35,251 nt of DNA from Syntrophomonadaceae bacterium (GTDB lineage: Bacteria; Bacillota; Syntrophomonadia; Syntrophomonadales; Syntrophothermaceae). The notes beneath the pieces were generated by a model. The model had not been told where the DNA came from. It was given only the letters and a program-made list of their open reading frames with translations, and did no database searches. The translations under genes were made by a program, and so were the position numbers. Shown piece by piece: positions 1 to 8,126 of the stretch. The stretch is taken from positions 1 to 35,251 of the forward strand of contig JAAZLJ010000006.1 in assembly GCA_012799365.1 (NCBI GenBank), read 5' to 3'. How positions within the stretch are numbered: the first letter of the stretch is position 1; each line of letters begins with the position of its first letter.

Positions 1-431
1 GGGAGTGCGACGAGAACATAGATTTAACCGATGCCATTGAAATACATTTTATTGAGTTACCCAAACTTGATGCCAAACTGGCTAATTATGAGAACCCACT
101 GGACCGGTGGGCAATGTTTCTGAAGGGATGGGATAACATGGAACTGCTGGAGAGACTGTCAGAAGAAGATCCGGCCATCGCCCAGGCCAGGAAAGCGTTA
201 GAAAAAATGGCATCTGATCCTCGAGCCAAAGAAATCTATGAACAAAGACTTAAAGCCATCATGGACAGAAACTCCGATCTCTATGAAGCTAAGCTGAAAG
301 GCATGAGGGAAGGTAAACTGGAGACAGCCCGTGCTGCATTGCTAAAAGGTGCTGATGTAGAATTTGTTGCAGAGATTACTGGTCTGCCGCTGGAAATCAT
401 TCAAAAACTGAAAGCCGAGATAGTAAGCTAA
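1..431 (+). CDS. Rpn-family PD-(D/E)XK nuclease / putative transposase, 3' part
   Basis: The reading frame is open from the left edge of the window, so the gene is cut by the window and only its last ~142 residues are seen. The visible part contains the family-like stretch 'IHFIELPKL' followed by 'NPLDRW', then a helical charged tail ending 'LPLEIIQKLKAEI'. These resemble the C-terminal part of Rpn/PD-(D/E)XK transposase-like proteins, which act on DNA and often occur in many copies per genome. The catalytic nuclease core would lie upstream, outside the window. The first ATG inside the window (114) is internal and not the true start. A GC-rich hairpin follows 8 bases after the stop. Family assignment is by remembered motif similarity only. 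Confidence 0.7.
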   Translation, partial: ECDENIDLTDAIEIHFIELPKLDAKLANYENPLDRWAMFLKGWDNMELLERLSEEDPAIAQARKALEKMASDPRAKEIYEQRLKAIMDRNSDLYEAKLKGMREGKLETARAALLKGADVEFVAEITGLPLEIIQKLKAEIVS

Positions 432-438
432 GCAATAA

Positions 439-467
439 GTCCGGGGACAGTGAACTGGGCCCCGGAC
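439..467 (+). terminator. Hairpin terminator after the Rpn-like gene
   Basis: An 8-bp perfect stem, GTCCGGGG (439-446) with CCCCGGAC (460-467), is followed by an AT-rich stretch containing CTTTTAAT. It starts 8 bases after the stop codon. The T-run is short, so efficiency is uncertain. Confidence 0.5.
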
Positions 468-622
468 ATATACTTTTAATCACTAACCTCCAAATAATGA
501 TTGATAAGTAACTTTCTTCATATTGTACCATGTTAGGACCTATCACTCAGAAATATAATAGAACAACTATCATAAAAAACGTTTATATTCCGTAATGAGT
601 CGCCCACTACCAGATTTCTATA

Positions 623-649
623 AAGGGGGCTCCATCGTGGAGTCCCCTT
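623..649 (-). terminator. Terminator of the hdr-flx operon (possibly bidirectional)
   Basis: GGGGGCTCCA pairs with TGGAGTCCCC around a TCG loop, with one G-T wobble. Flanking AAA/TTT extend the stem. It lies about 40 bases beyond the flxA stop on the minus strand. Positions 468-622 hold nothing else I can support. Confidence 0.7.
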
Positions 650-687
650 TCCCTATCCCTATTCTTTTTCTTCCGCTTGCTCTATTT

Positions 688-1521
688 TTACCACTCTGGC
701 GGCAGCTGGCGTAACTGGGCCAGGTTAAATACCGGTCCATCCAGACAGATGTATTCTGAACCGATATTGCACCGGCCGCATTTACCGATACCGCATTTCA
801 TCCGCATTTCCAGGGTGGTTATTACCTGTTCATCGTTAAAACCCATTTTCTCCAACGATTGTAAAACCATTTTAATCATTATCGGCGGTCCGCAGACCAC
901 GGCGATGGTATTATCCGGACTCGGATTAATCTCTTCTAAATAGGTGGGTACAAAGGCCACTTTCCCGTCCCAACCCTCTTCCGCCCGGTCAATGGTAGTA
1001 TAGACTTCGGTATCCTTCTGCTCCGGCCACTCTTCAAACAGCTCCCGCTTGAAACAAAGGTCAGCTTGGCTGCGAGCTCCATACAATATCTGAATATTGC
1101 TATATTTATCCCGATGCTGAAAACAGTATTTGATAAAAGAGCGCAAGGGCGCCAGGCCAATACCGCCGGCGATGAACAACATATTCTTGCCTTCACACGC
1201 TGCCACCGGGAAGCCATTTCCATAGGGTCCCCTTACCCCGATTTCCTGCCCTATATTAATATCATGCAGGGCATCGGTAAGCACTCCCACTCTCCTGATA
1301 GCAAACTCCAGGTGATCTTCTGCCTGCCAGGAAACGGAAAACATCCCTTCTCCCGCCGGAAGCAGTGAGACCATGGCCAGCTGCCCGGGCATAACCGGGA
1401 AGGGAATACCGTTGTCAGTGGTAACATAGAAGGTCTTGACATCCGGGGTCTCGTCAACGATATCTACTACCTTAACAATGCTGGGAACCAGCGGATTTTC
1501 ACAGTTACAATTACCGGACAT
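688..1521 (-). CDS. flxA: FlxA: FAD/NAD(P)-binding oxidoreductase subunit of Flx-Hdr
   Basis: 277 residues. The fold is that of ferredoxin:NADP+ reductase-like subunits such as AsrB (anaerobic sulfite reductase) and the gamma subunit of sulfhydrogenases. An FAD-binding half contains 'RGPYGNGFP', an NAD-binding half contains 'GGIGLAPLRSF', and a C-terminal [2Fe-2S] loop has Cys243, 248, 251 and 259. In Flx-Hdr complexes this subunit is known to take electrons from NADH in the cytosol. The gene is the last of the minus-strand operon, overlaps flxB by 11 bases and is followed by a terminator. It could be called a generic hydrogenase/sulfur reductase gamma subunit. The neighbouring flxB, flxC, flxD and hdrABC make Flx the better name. 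Confidence 0.85.
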   Translation of the reverse strand: MSGNCNCENPLVPSIVKVVDIVDETPDVKTFYVTTDNGIPFPVMPGQLAMVSLLPAGEGMFSVSWQAEDHLEFAIRRVGVLTDALHDINIGQEIGVRGPYGNGFPVAACEGKNMLFIAGGIGLAPLRSFIKYCFQHRDKYSNIQILYGARSQADLCFKRELFEEWPEQKDTEVYTTIDRAEEGWDGKVAFVPTYLEEINPSPDNTIAVVCGPPIMIKMVLQSLEKMGFNDEQVITTLEMRMKCGIGKCGRCNIGSEYICLDGPVFNLAQLRQLPPEW

Positions 1522-2524
1522 CGAGTTCCACCTCCTGCAGACGCTTAATGATCGAAACTATATTTATTCCCTGTGGGCACGCCACTATACAGCGACCACA
1601 GCCGGTACATAATGACGTACCATAACGTTCCTGAAAAAATTCCAGCTTATGCAGAAAGCGGTTGCGAAAACGCTCGTGTTTGCTGCCCCGAGGATTGTGT
1701 CCTCCGGCCATCATGGTGTATTCCGGATACATACAGGAATCCCAGCAGCGAAAACGGTAGCCTTCCGTTCCCCGGTTCTTTACCTGTATATCGAAACAGT
1801 AGCAGCTGGGGCACAGATAGGTACAAATACCGCAGTTCATGCACGGCTCAGCCAGTTCTTCCCACAGCGGGTGTTCAAACATTCCGGCCAGCTTTTCCGG
1901 TAACCCATTAATGTCAACCTGGAGCTGGAACTCACCCGCTGACGGCTTCTGGAAATCCCGGTCTGCCAGGATATCGCCCAGACTCTGTGTAAGCTTCTGG
2001 CCCCGCTCACTGCGCGGTTCCCACCCGTAAGCATCACCCAGGTCATATATGATTACGTCAACCGGATCCGGTTCCAGCGGATCCACCCCCATGGCACTGC
2101 AGAAACAGTTGGGTCCGGGCTGGGTACAGGCCTTGCCTATAATAATCAGCGGCTCTCGCCGCGCTTTATAAAATCCGTCCTCATATCCGCGGGTCAGGAA
2201 TACCTCATCCAGGGCGGCTATCGCCTTGCTGTCACAGGCACGCACCCCGAATACCACCCGCTCCTTCCGTTCTTCTCCGGTTTCCTTGATCTCCACGCTC
2301 TGTCCCCGGGCCGCGAAGGTGTACATTTTCTCGGTCTGGGGCAGCACCACCTCTTTGGGCGAAAACATGGTGTTCAGACTATCCAGAGCCAGTTCATCCC
2401 CCGGCACGGTGGGCCAGGGAGCAAATCTGCTGCCTCCCTCCCGATGCACAGGCACATACACCTGGCTGTTTTCCGCAAGCCGGTTGAGCGCAGTGTTTAT
2501 CTTGTCTTTAACCAGGACTTTCAT
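1511..2524 (-). CDS. flxB: FlxB: 4Fe-4S dicluster subunit (AsrA-like)
   Basis: An iron-sulfur electron-transfer subunit of the AsrA / sulfhydrogenase-beta family. Numbered from a GTG at 2533, a first [4Fe-4S] motif has Cys231, 234, 237 and 241 within 'CMNCGICTYLC'. A second has Cys309, 312, 315 and 319 within 'CTGCGRCIVACP'. An N-terminal 'GVRACDSKA' is typical of the family. I prefer the ATG at 2524, three codons downstream of the GTG, because GGAGAGG then lies 8 bases upstream. From the GTG the spacing would be almost zero. The protein would carry electrons between FlxA and the FlxC/FlxD-HdrA side. It starts 14 bases after flxC ends and overlaps flxA. Confidence 0.85.
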   Translation of the reverse strand: MKVLVKDKINTALNRLAENSQVYVPVHREGGSRFAPWPTVPGDELALDSLNTMFSPKEVVLPQTEKMYTFAARGQSVEIKETGEERKERVVFGVRACDSKAIAALDEVFLTRGYEDGFYKARREPLIIIGKACTQPGPNCFCSAMGVDPLEPDPVDVIIYDLGDAYGWEPRSERGQKLTQSLGDILADRDFQKPSAGEFQLQVDINGLPEKLAGMFEHPLWEELAEPCMNCGICTYLCPSCYCFDIQVKNRGTEGYRFRCWDSCMYPEYTMMAGGHNPRGSKHERFRNRFLHKLEFFQERYGTSLCTGCGRCIVACPQGINIVSIIKRLQEVELDVR

Positions 2525-2538
2525 CAGGCTCACCTCTC

Positions 2539-3444
2539 CTATAGGAAGTTATCCGGGTCGTCAGGCCGATACACACTCAGGGGTGGACTGGCCTCCTCTT
2601 CCAGCTTCAGGCTGGCTTCATACGGCCCAAATAACTCGTTTACGTCTTTAATTAACTTGCGGTTCAACAGCATCAAAGGTATGCCCACCGGGCAAACGCG
2701 TTCACATTCGCCACATTCTACACACCGACCCGCTACGTGCATAGCTCTTATGACATGGTAACCAATATTATCCATCAGGTTGGTTTCTCTTCCCACCCAC
2801 TGGGGCCGAGTCTCGTCGAATATACACCGGCGGCAGTTACAGGCTACACAGACATTGCGGCAGGCATAACACCGGATACAGCGCGAAAACATATCAGAAA
2901 AAAACTGCCAGCGTTCTTCCGCACTCATGCCCTCCAGTTTCTTGACCTGGGCAAATCTCTCACCCTCCAGGTGAGGCGGCTGCTCATCACCTATAAGCTC
3001 ATCATAGAGTACGGGATTGGGATACATACACTCCCGGCACTTGGCGGCCAGGCCTTCGTTCTCTTCCGTTCCGTTTAGACCAGAAGCCGCTCTGGCCGCG
3101 GCCAATGGGTCCTTCATACCGGGACAACCAATACCAATGATGTACAGTCTTTCACGTAGAAACTGGTTGTCTTCGATAAGACGCACCACTCCACGCGAGT
3201 CACAGCCCTTGACGAATATGCCGATTTTCTCCTGCCCATCCCGGTAATCTAATAAAAAGGTACTCAAATTATGAATACAGAATTCATCAAAAACCAACTG
3301 CTCGGCCTCTTCGGGCTCCCGGATAAAGACCGGTTGACTGCGAAAGGGCTCGGGCCCCTTCTCCCATCCCAGCACCAGGTCAACCTGCTGCCCATCCAAC
3401 AGTTTACGGGCAGTTTGTCTCACCCGGTCTGTCAATTCCTTCAT
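2539..3444 (-). CDS. flxC: FlxC: 4Fe-4S ferredoxin-domain subunit
   Basis: 301 residues. The N-terminal half has 'FVKGCDSRGVVRLI', as in F420-hydrogenase-beta / formate dehydrogenase accessory-like proteins. Several Cys clusters follow: 'CRECMYPNP', a Cys-dense stretch 'CIRCYACRNVCVACNCRRC', and a ferredoxin-like 'CVECGECERVCPVG'. In known flxABCD-hdrABC loci the third Flx gene is such an iron-sulfur protein. Its start ATG shares one base with the flxD stop (TGATG), so translation is probably coupled. The exact number of clusters cannot be fixed from sequence alone. The Flx role rests on gene order. Confidence 0.8.
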   Translation of the reverse strand: MKELTDRVRQTARKLLDGQQVDLVLGWEKGPEPFRSQPVFIREPEEAEQLVFDEFCIHNLSTFLLDYRDGQEKIGIFVKGCDSRGVVRLIEDNQFLRERLYIIGIGCPGMKDPLAAARAASGLNGTEENEGLAAKCRECMYPNPVLYDELIGDEQPPHLEGERFAQVKKLEGMSAEERWQFFSDMFSRCIRCYACRNVCVACNCRRCIFDETRPQWVGRETNLMDNIGYHVIRAMHVAGRCVECGECERVCPVGIPLMLLNRKLIKDVNELFGPYEASLKLEEEASPPLSVYRPDDPDNFL

Positions 3445-3872
3445 CAGGCATCCCTCATCTTTCTGCTGGGCCCGACCTGGCGCACATCGTTTACCACTTT
3501 AGTAACCACATCGGCAAATTTCTGGCCTTCAGAGCCGGAGATCCAGGCCGTCTGATACCGTTCAGGTTCCAGGCCCAGATATCCCAAAAAACTCTTCATC
3601 AAGGTATGACGCCGACGCGTAAAATAATTGCCACTACCATAGTGACAGTCACCGGGGTGTCACCCCGATACCAGTACACCATCTGCCCCCTGCTGGAAGG
3701 CTCGCAGAATGAACTGCGGATCCATACGCCCGGAGCAGGGAACGCGAATTATCCTTATATCAGCCGGGTACTGCATCCGGTTAAGTCCGGCCAGGTCAGC
3801 ACCGGCATATGAACACCAGTTACAGGCGAAGGTCACCACTTTAGGTTTCCAGGCACCATCATTTACAGACAT
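3444..3872 (-). CDS. flxD: FlxD (MvhD family), selenocysteine-containing by in-frame UGA
   Basis: Reading through one in-frame TGA (3660-3662) gives 142 residues, the normal MvhD length. Without readthrough only 70 residues would remain. MvhD-type subunits carry a [2Fe-2S] cluster and pass electrons into HdrA. Visible residues are Cys17, Cys20 (CNWC), Cys46 and the family signature '[16 protein letters not shown]', where Sec71 replaces the usual Cys and Cys76 follows. After the UGA the same frame continues with clear MvhD sequence to a TGA at 3444-3446. A SECIS-like hairpin follows the UGA. VhuD of Methanococcus has selenocysteine at the same motif, which supports this reading over a nonsense mutation. 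It overlaps hdrA by 10 bases. Confidence 0.88.
3629..3647 (-). promoter_or_regulatory. bSECIS-like hairpin in flxD
   Basis: Immediately downstream of the flxD UGA the mRNA can form an 8-bp stem, UGUCACUA with UAGUGGCA (one U-G pair), closing the 3-base loop UGG. The loop lies 20 bases after the UGA. Bacterial SECIS elements generally have an apical loop 16-37 bases after the UGA with a G among its first two bases; this one has G in the second position. Confidence 0.7.
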
Positions 3873-5845
3873 AATGCATCCACCTCCGCTAGGATTTGCT
3901 CATCGGTGAAGCCCTTCAAGTTCAAGGCCCCTGAGCGGCAAGCACTGATACATGCTCCACACCCCTGACACAAGCCTTCATTGACAGCTGCTGCCTGGCG
4001 GGTAATGGGACCTTTGGGCCCCCGCTCCTCCACCTGCTTCATGCTAATCGCTTGATAAGGGCAAATAGGTACACAGAACTCACATCCCGAACACTTGCTG
4101 ACATCTACCTCCGATACCATAGGCTGGGTAGACAATTCCGGTTTGGAAAACAGCATGGCGACCTTGACCGCCGCCCCACTGGCTTGAGCCACCGTATCGG
4201 GTATGTCTTTGGGCCCCTGGCAGGCTCCCGCCAGATAGACCCCACCGGTAAAGGTCTCTACCGGCTGCAGTTTGGGATGGGCTTCCTGGAAGAAGCCGTC
4301 CTTGTCAGTGGAAAATCCCACCAGCTTTGCGATCTCCTCTGCACCTCGGGCTGGCTCCATGGCCGTTGCCAGCACTACCAGGTCAGCCTCCACCTCAATA
4401 GGCATGCCCAGAAGGGTATCTTCACTCTTCAATACCAGGCGGTCCCCACGCGGATATATCTTGCTCACTCGCCCGCGAATGTATTTGGCTCCGGCGTTCA
4501 GGGAGCGCTGATAGAATTCCTCATAGTTCTTGCCCGCAGTACGGACATCCATATAGAACACATAGGCTTCCCCACCGGGTATCTTTTCCAACACCTGCAA
4601 AGAATGTTTGGCTGTATACATACAGCAGGCCCGAGAACAGTAGGTCTTGCCTTTGGTATCATCCCGGGAACCCACACATTTGATAAAGGCTACACTCTGC
4701 GGTGTCTTCCCGTCCGAGGGTCGCTTGATCTTACCTCCGGTAGGCCCGGAAGCATTAACCAGTCTTTCAAATTGCAGCCCGGTTATGACATCCGGGAATT
4801 TGCCGTAGCCGTATTCCCCGTAAGTTTGCGTCCAGTCAAAAAGGTCAAATCCGGTGGCCATAACGATGGCCCCTACGTTTTCAGTAATCAGTTCATCTTT
4901 ATCATCGAAATTTATGGCCTGGGTAGGGCAGATTTTTTCACATACCCCACACTTGCCATTCTTTAACTTGCGACAATTCTCAGCATCGATGACCGGCTTG
5001 TTGGGTACCGCCTGTGGAAAAGCTTTATAAATAGCGGTCCTGTTGCCCAACCCCAGGTCAAACTCGCTCTTCAGTTTCTTGGTGGGGCACTTGGTCTCAC
5101 AAGTACCACAGCCATTGCACTTATCCCAGTCGACATACTTGGCCTTTTGGCGAATGGTAACGGTAAAATTGCCGATATATCCGTTAACTGCTTCTACTTC
5201 GGAATAAGTATACATTTTAATATTAGGATGCTGTGCCACAGCAACCATCTTGGGGGTACTTATTCAGGCCGAGCAGTCCAGGGTGGGAAAGGTCTTATCC
5301 AACTGAACCATCTTACCCCCAATAGTGGCCTCCCTTTCCACCAGTATGACTTCATAGCCCGTGTCGGCAATATCCAGAGCTGACTGCATACCTGCTATAC
5401 CGCCTCCAATTACCAACGCCCGTTTAGTAACAGGAATGGTACCAGGCTGAAGCGGTTCGTTTTTCAGCACCTTGAAAACCGCCATCCTCACCAGGTCTGA
5501 TGCCTTGCGGGTAGCTTCTTCCTTATCGTTATGAACCCATGAGTTTTGTTCACGAATGTTCACCATTTCGAACAGGTATGGATTTAAGCCACCATCCCCC
5601 ACCGCCTTACGGAAAGTGTTTTCGTGCATACGGGGGGAACATGAAGCTACCACCACCCGTTCCAGGTTTTGTTCCTGGATGGCTTTCTTGATCAGATCCT
5701 GCCCCGGGTCGGAACACATGTATTTATAGTTAGTAGCATAAACTACCCCCGGCATTTCCAGGGCTTCTCGGGCTACCCGCTCGGTGTCCACCACCGAAGC
5801 AATGTTGGTACCACAGTCACATACGAAAACTCCTACTCTTTTCAC
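3863..5845 (-). CDS. hdrA: HdrA, selenocysteine-containing heterodisulfide reductase subunit A
   Basis: Reading through an in-frame TGA (5264-5266) gives 660 residues, normal for HdrA. Conventional translation would split it into 193- and 461-residue parts. HdrA is the FAD subunit and site of flavin-based bifurcation. Visible features are an N-terminal 'CDCG' (Cys9, Cys11), the dinucleotide motif 'VIGGGIAG' (residues 145-152), and 'DCSA-U-ISTPKM' with Sec194 at the Cys of the canonical DCSAC motif. 4Fe-4S motifs follow at about residues 243-253 ([11 protein letters not shown]), 291 onward, 585-600 ([11 protein letters not shown]) and 625-640 ([11 protein letters not shown]). The two halves are in the same frame with no stop between other than the UGA. 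It overlaps hdrB by 4 bases and flxD by 10. Selenocysteine HdrA is known from methanococci. Confidence 0.9.
5226..5246 (-). promoter_or_regulatory. bSECIS-like hairpin in hdrA
   Basis: GGUUGCUGU pairs with ACAGCAUCC (one U-U mismatch) around the loop GGC. The loop starts 26 bases after the UGA and its first base is G, which fits the general bacterial SECIS rules. Confidence 0.7.
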
Positions 5846-7212
5846 TGACCGGTCACCTCCTCTCCTTTGGTCTTAGCCTCTTTTTTAATAAATGCTTCGC
5901 CCACTTTTATGGCCTTATCCTTATCCTGGGCCATAATTTGGGCCAGCTTTTTCAACTTATTTGTATCACGGGTGAGAATCTCTGCCAGCTGTCGAGCTTT
6001 AGCCTCATCGTTTTCAAATAAACGGGAAGAGAATTTCAAAGCCCCCTTACTGGGACCACCCGCAGCATCTTCAGTTCCGACTGACTTTGGTTTGGCTGCC
6101 TCCCCAGCCTTTTTGGCTTCCTTCTTAATCATAGCTTCAGCCACTTTACGAGCTTTATCTTTATCTTCAGCCATAATTTTGGCTATTTTCTTAATTCGTT
6201 CTGGTTCCCGAGTCAGAATTTCCGCTAGTTGATTGGCCTGGTCGGAATCATCTGCAAAGATACGGGTCGATAACTTGACCGCACCCTTGGATAGCCCGCC
6301 AGCCTGCGGCTCAGAAGCCGCTTTCTCCTTCGCCACTTCTTCCTCTGCTTGTGAAAGATGGGTCAGATGGTAGACTGCTTCAACAAAGTGCCGATGGATC
6401 CCCATTTCTTGCAGGGAGATCCCACAGGCCACACCTACCATCTCGGTGATATAATAAATCGGCAGGTCAAACCTGACCCCGAATCTCTTCTCTATCTGAG
6501 CCTGACGCATATCCAGGTTCATCTGGCAGAGAGGACATACGGTCACTATGCTATCCGCTCCCGCTTCCCGCGCCCTTTTTAATATTTCGTATGACATCCG
6601 CAGACCTACCTCGGGCCGGGTAGTGGAAAGGCTGGCTCCACAGCATTCGGTCTGGTGGGACCAGTTTACCGGCTGGGCTCCCAAAACCTTCATTATATTA
6701 TCCAGAGACTGCGGATATTCTGGATCATCAAACCCAGTATACTCTACCGGTCTTACCAGCAGACACCCGTAATAACAGGCAGGTTTCATTCCCGACAATG
6801 GTTGAGTTACCTTTTTCTTAATGGCATCCAGGCCAACATGACCGACCAGCCATTCCAGTATGGATAAGGTCTGGTTCTGGGCGTGGTACTCCATAGCGAT
6901 GGCTTCCTCTACCTGCTGCCGCACACCGACATCCTCGCGCACCAGGAATTCAGTGGCACGAAACCGGTTGTAGCAAGCGGCACAAGGAGCCAGGACATCC
7001 AGCCCTTCCTGTTCGGCCAGGGCCAAGTTGCGAGCCGGCAACGCCAGAGAAAGCAGCCAATTGGTGCTGTGAGCCGAAGTGGCCCCACAGCAGTTCCAGT
7101 CGGCAATCTCTTCCAGCTCCACCCCCAGCATCTCGGCCACCCGACGGGTAGATACCCCGTATTCTACAGCCGTAGCATTTAATGAACATCCTGGATAATA
7201 GGCCAGCCTCAA
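5842..7212 (-). CDS. hdrB: HdrB with a duplicated C-terminal extension
   Basis: 456 residues, about 150 longer than usual HdrB. Residues 1-285 are a standard HdrB with two CCG-type modules: Cys9, CysCys41-42, Cys77/Cys80, then Cys146/Cys150, CysCys190-191 and Cys226/Cys229. In this family these bind the two non-cubane [4Fe-4S] clusters that reduce a disulfide. Residues ~286-304 are a Glu/Ala linker. Residues 305-370 and 385-450 are two copies of a Lys/Ala-rich helical unit spaced exactly 80 residues apart, about 42 of 66 positions identical, each beginning 'GG-x-SKGA' and ending 'IKKEAK'. The function of the tail is unknown. The gene overlaps hdrC and hdrA by 4 bases each. The partner disulfide cannot be named; no DsrC gene is in the window. 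Confidence 0.9.
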   Translation of the reverse strand: MRLAYYPGCSLNATAVEYGVSTRRVAEMLGVELEEIADWNCCGATSAHSTNWLLSLALPARNLALAEQEGLDVLAPCAACYNRFRATEFLVREDVGVRQQVEEAIAMEYHAQNQTLSILEWLVGHVGLDAIKKKVTQPLSGMKPACYYGCLLVRPVEYTGFDDPEYPQSLDNIMKVLGAQPVNWSHQTECCGASLSTTRPEVGLRMSYEILKRAREAGADSIVTVCPLCQMNLDMRQAQIEKRFGVRFDLPIYYITEMVGVACGISLQEMGIHRHFVEAVYHLTHLSQAEEEVAKEKAASEPQAGGLSKGAVKLSTRIFADDSDQANQLAEILTREPERIKKIAKIMAEDKDKARKVAEAMIKKEAKKAGEAAKPKSVGTEDAAGGPSKGALKFSSRLFENDEAKARQLAEILTRDTNKLKKLAQIMAQDKDKAIKVGEAFIKKEAKTKGEEVTGQ

Positions 7213-7778
7213 CTCGGTCCACCTCCCATCTGCTCGACCCGTTTAAAGATCTGCTTCACCTGCTCCCGACCCTTGATGGTTCCGGGTAAAAGATGAACTT
7301 TGCCACGTGTGAACATGGGTAATCCCAGTTCCACATCTTTAAACAATTGACCGGTTTTCAAATTAAACTCCATCATCAGTCCTACTTCATGTACGCGGCC
7401 AAAGCGTTCCACCAGTTTGAGAAACGCCTTATTGAAAGTAGCTACTTTATGGTCGGTTACCTCGCCCCTCTTTAGAGCCTCCCGGCGCAGGGCATCCATA
7501 AGGGAAGCTATATCCACTCCTCGCGGGCAGCGTGTAGTGCAGGTGTCACAGGTAGCACAAATCCATATGCTCTCCGCCTTCACCGCTTCATCCACCATCT
7601 CCAACTGCAAGAGCCTTATAACCTGCCGTGGGGTATAATCCATAGCAAAGGCCGCTGGACACCCGGCAGCACATTTCCCGCACTGGTAGCATAAGCTCAC
7701 CTCGGTGCCACTCTCCCGCTCAATCTCCTTAATGAATTGCTTTTTCGCCTTCCCGGGAGATACCAGGACCCTCTCCAT
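7209..7778 (-). CDS. hdrC: HdrC, 4Fe-4S electron-transfer subunit
   Basis: First gene of the operon. Two ferredoxin-type motifs, 'CYQCGKCAAGCPAAF' and 'CATCDTCTTRCPRGVD', are those of HdrC, which carries electrons from HdrA to HdrB. The open frame begins at an ATG at 7796, giving 195 residues. The ATG at 7778 (189 residues, starting MERVLVSP) is the likely start because AAAGGGGAG lies 6 bases upstream of it. That purine tract would be inside the coding region if 7796 were used. The gene ends with a 4-base overlap into hdrB. Confidence 0.87.
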   Translation of the reverse strand: MERVLVSPGKAKKQFIKEIERESGTEVSLCYQCGKCAAGCPAAFAMDYTPRQVIRLLQLEMVDEAVKAESIWICATCDTCTTRCPRGVDIASLMDALRREALKRGEVTDHKVATFNKAFLKLVERFGRVHEVGLMMEFNLKTGQLFKDVELGLPMFTRGKVHLLPGTIKGREQVKQIFKRVEQMGGGPS

Positions 7779-7834
7779 TCCTTTCTCCCCTTTCATATGT
7801 AAATATATTTCTTAAATGGCAACATTGCTGGTGC

Positions 7835-7852
7835 ATGTTAAATACTTCACAG
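7835..7852. promoter_or_regulatory. Rex-like operator in the hdr-flx leader (candidate)
   Basis: ATGTTAAATACTTCACAG matches the Firmicutes Rex consensus TTGTGAA-N4-TTCACAA at 11 of the 14 defined positions. It lies 57 bases upstream of the preferred hdrC start. Rex is the NADH/NAD+ sensor, so a site here would fit an NADH-oxidising operon. It is weaker than the two sites near 35.1 kb. Confidence 0.35.
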
Positions 7853-8065
7853 ATACTCGCTGGATCGCGGATTTTGATATACTAAGTATGTTAATTCAAG
7901 GTGGACCCAAATGCAAGCTGTATACATAATATCTTCAGTGAAGGGAAATACTGTTTGGTTAATGCTTTTTATCTATTATAAAGCATATATGAGTCATATA
8001 TGTGTTAAGTTTGTGTTAATTTTGTCTCCAGTTAATGTATTATGCTATGCTATTTCCCCCTCCAT
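7853..8065 (-). promoter_or_regulatory. Upstream region of the hdr-flx operon
   Basis: AT-rich and without a convincing gene. On the minus strand it holds a TATAAT (7975-7980) that could be a -10 box, though no good -35 box is seen 17 bases upstream. TGTGTTAA occurs twice (8001-8008 and 8012-8019) as an 11-base-period direct repeat, which may be part of an operator. The promoter assignment is weak. Confidence 0.3.
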
Positions 8066-8099
8066 AAAAAAAGACCGGACCTGGCAGGTCCAGTCTTTT
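8066..8099 (-). terminator. Terminator of the hydrogenase operon
   Basis: AAAAGAC-C-GGACC, loop TGGCA, then GGTCC-A-GTCTTTT forms a long stem with one mismatch. On the minus strand it ends in a run of seven T. It lies 28 bases after the stop of the last hydrogenase gene and could also work in the other direction. Confidence 0.85.
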
Positions 8100-8126
8100 C
8101 AACCAGAGACATTAACCTTTTGCCCT

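Noticed and set aside
3863-5845. hdrA as a pseudogene or two separate genes
   Set aside because: Both parts are in one frame, the single interruption is UGA at a conserved Cys, and a SECIS-like hairpin follows.
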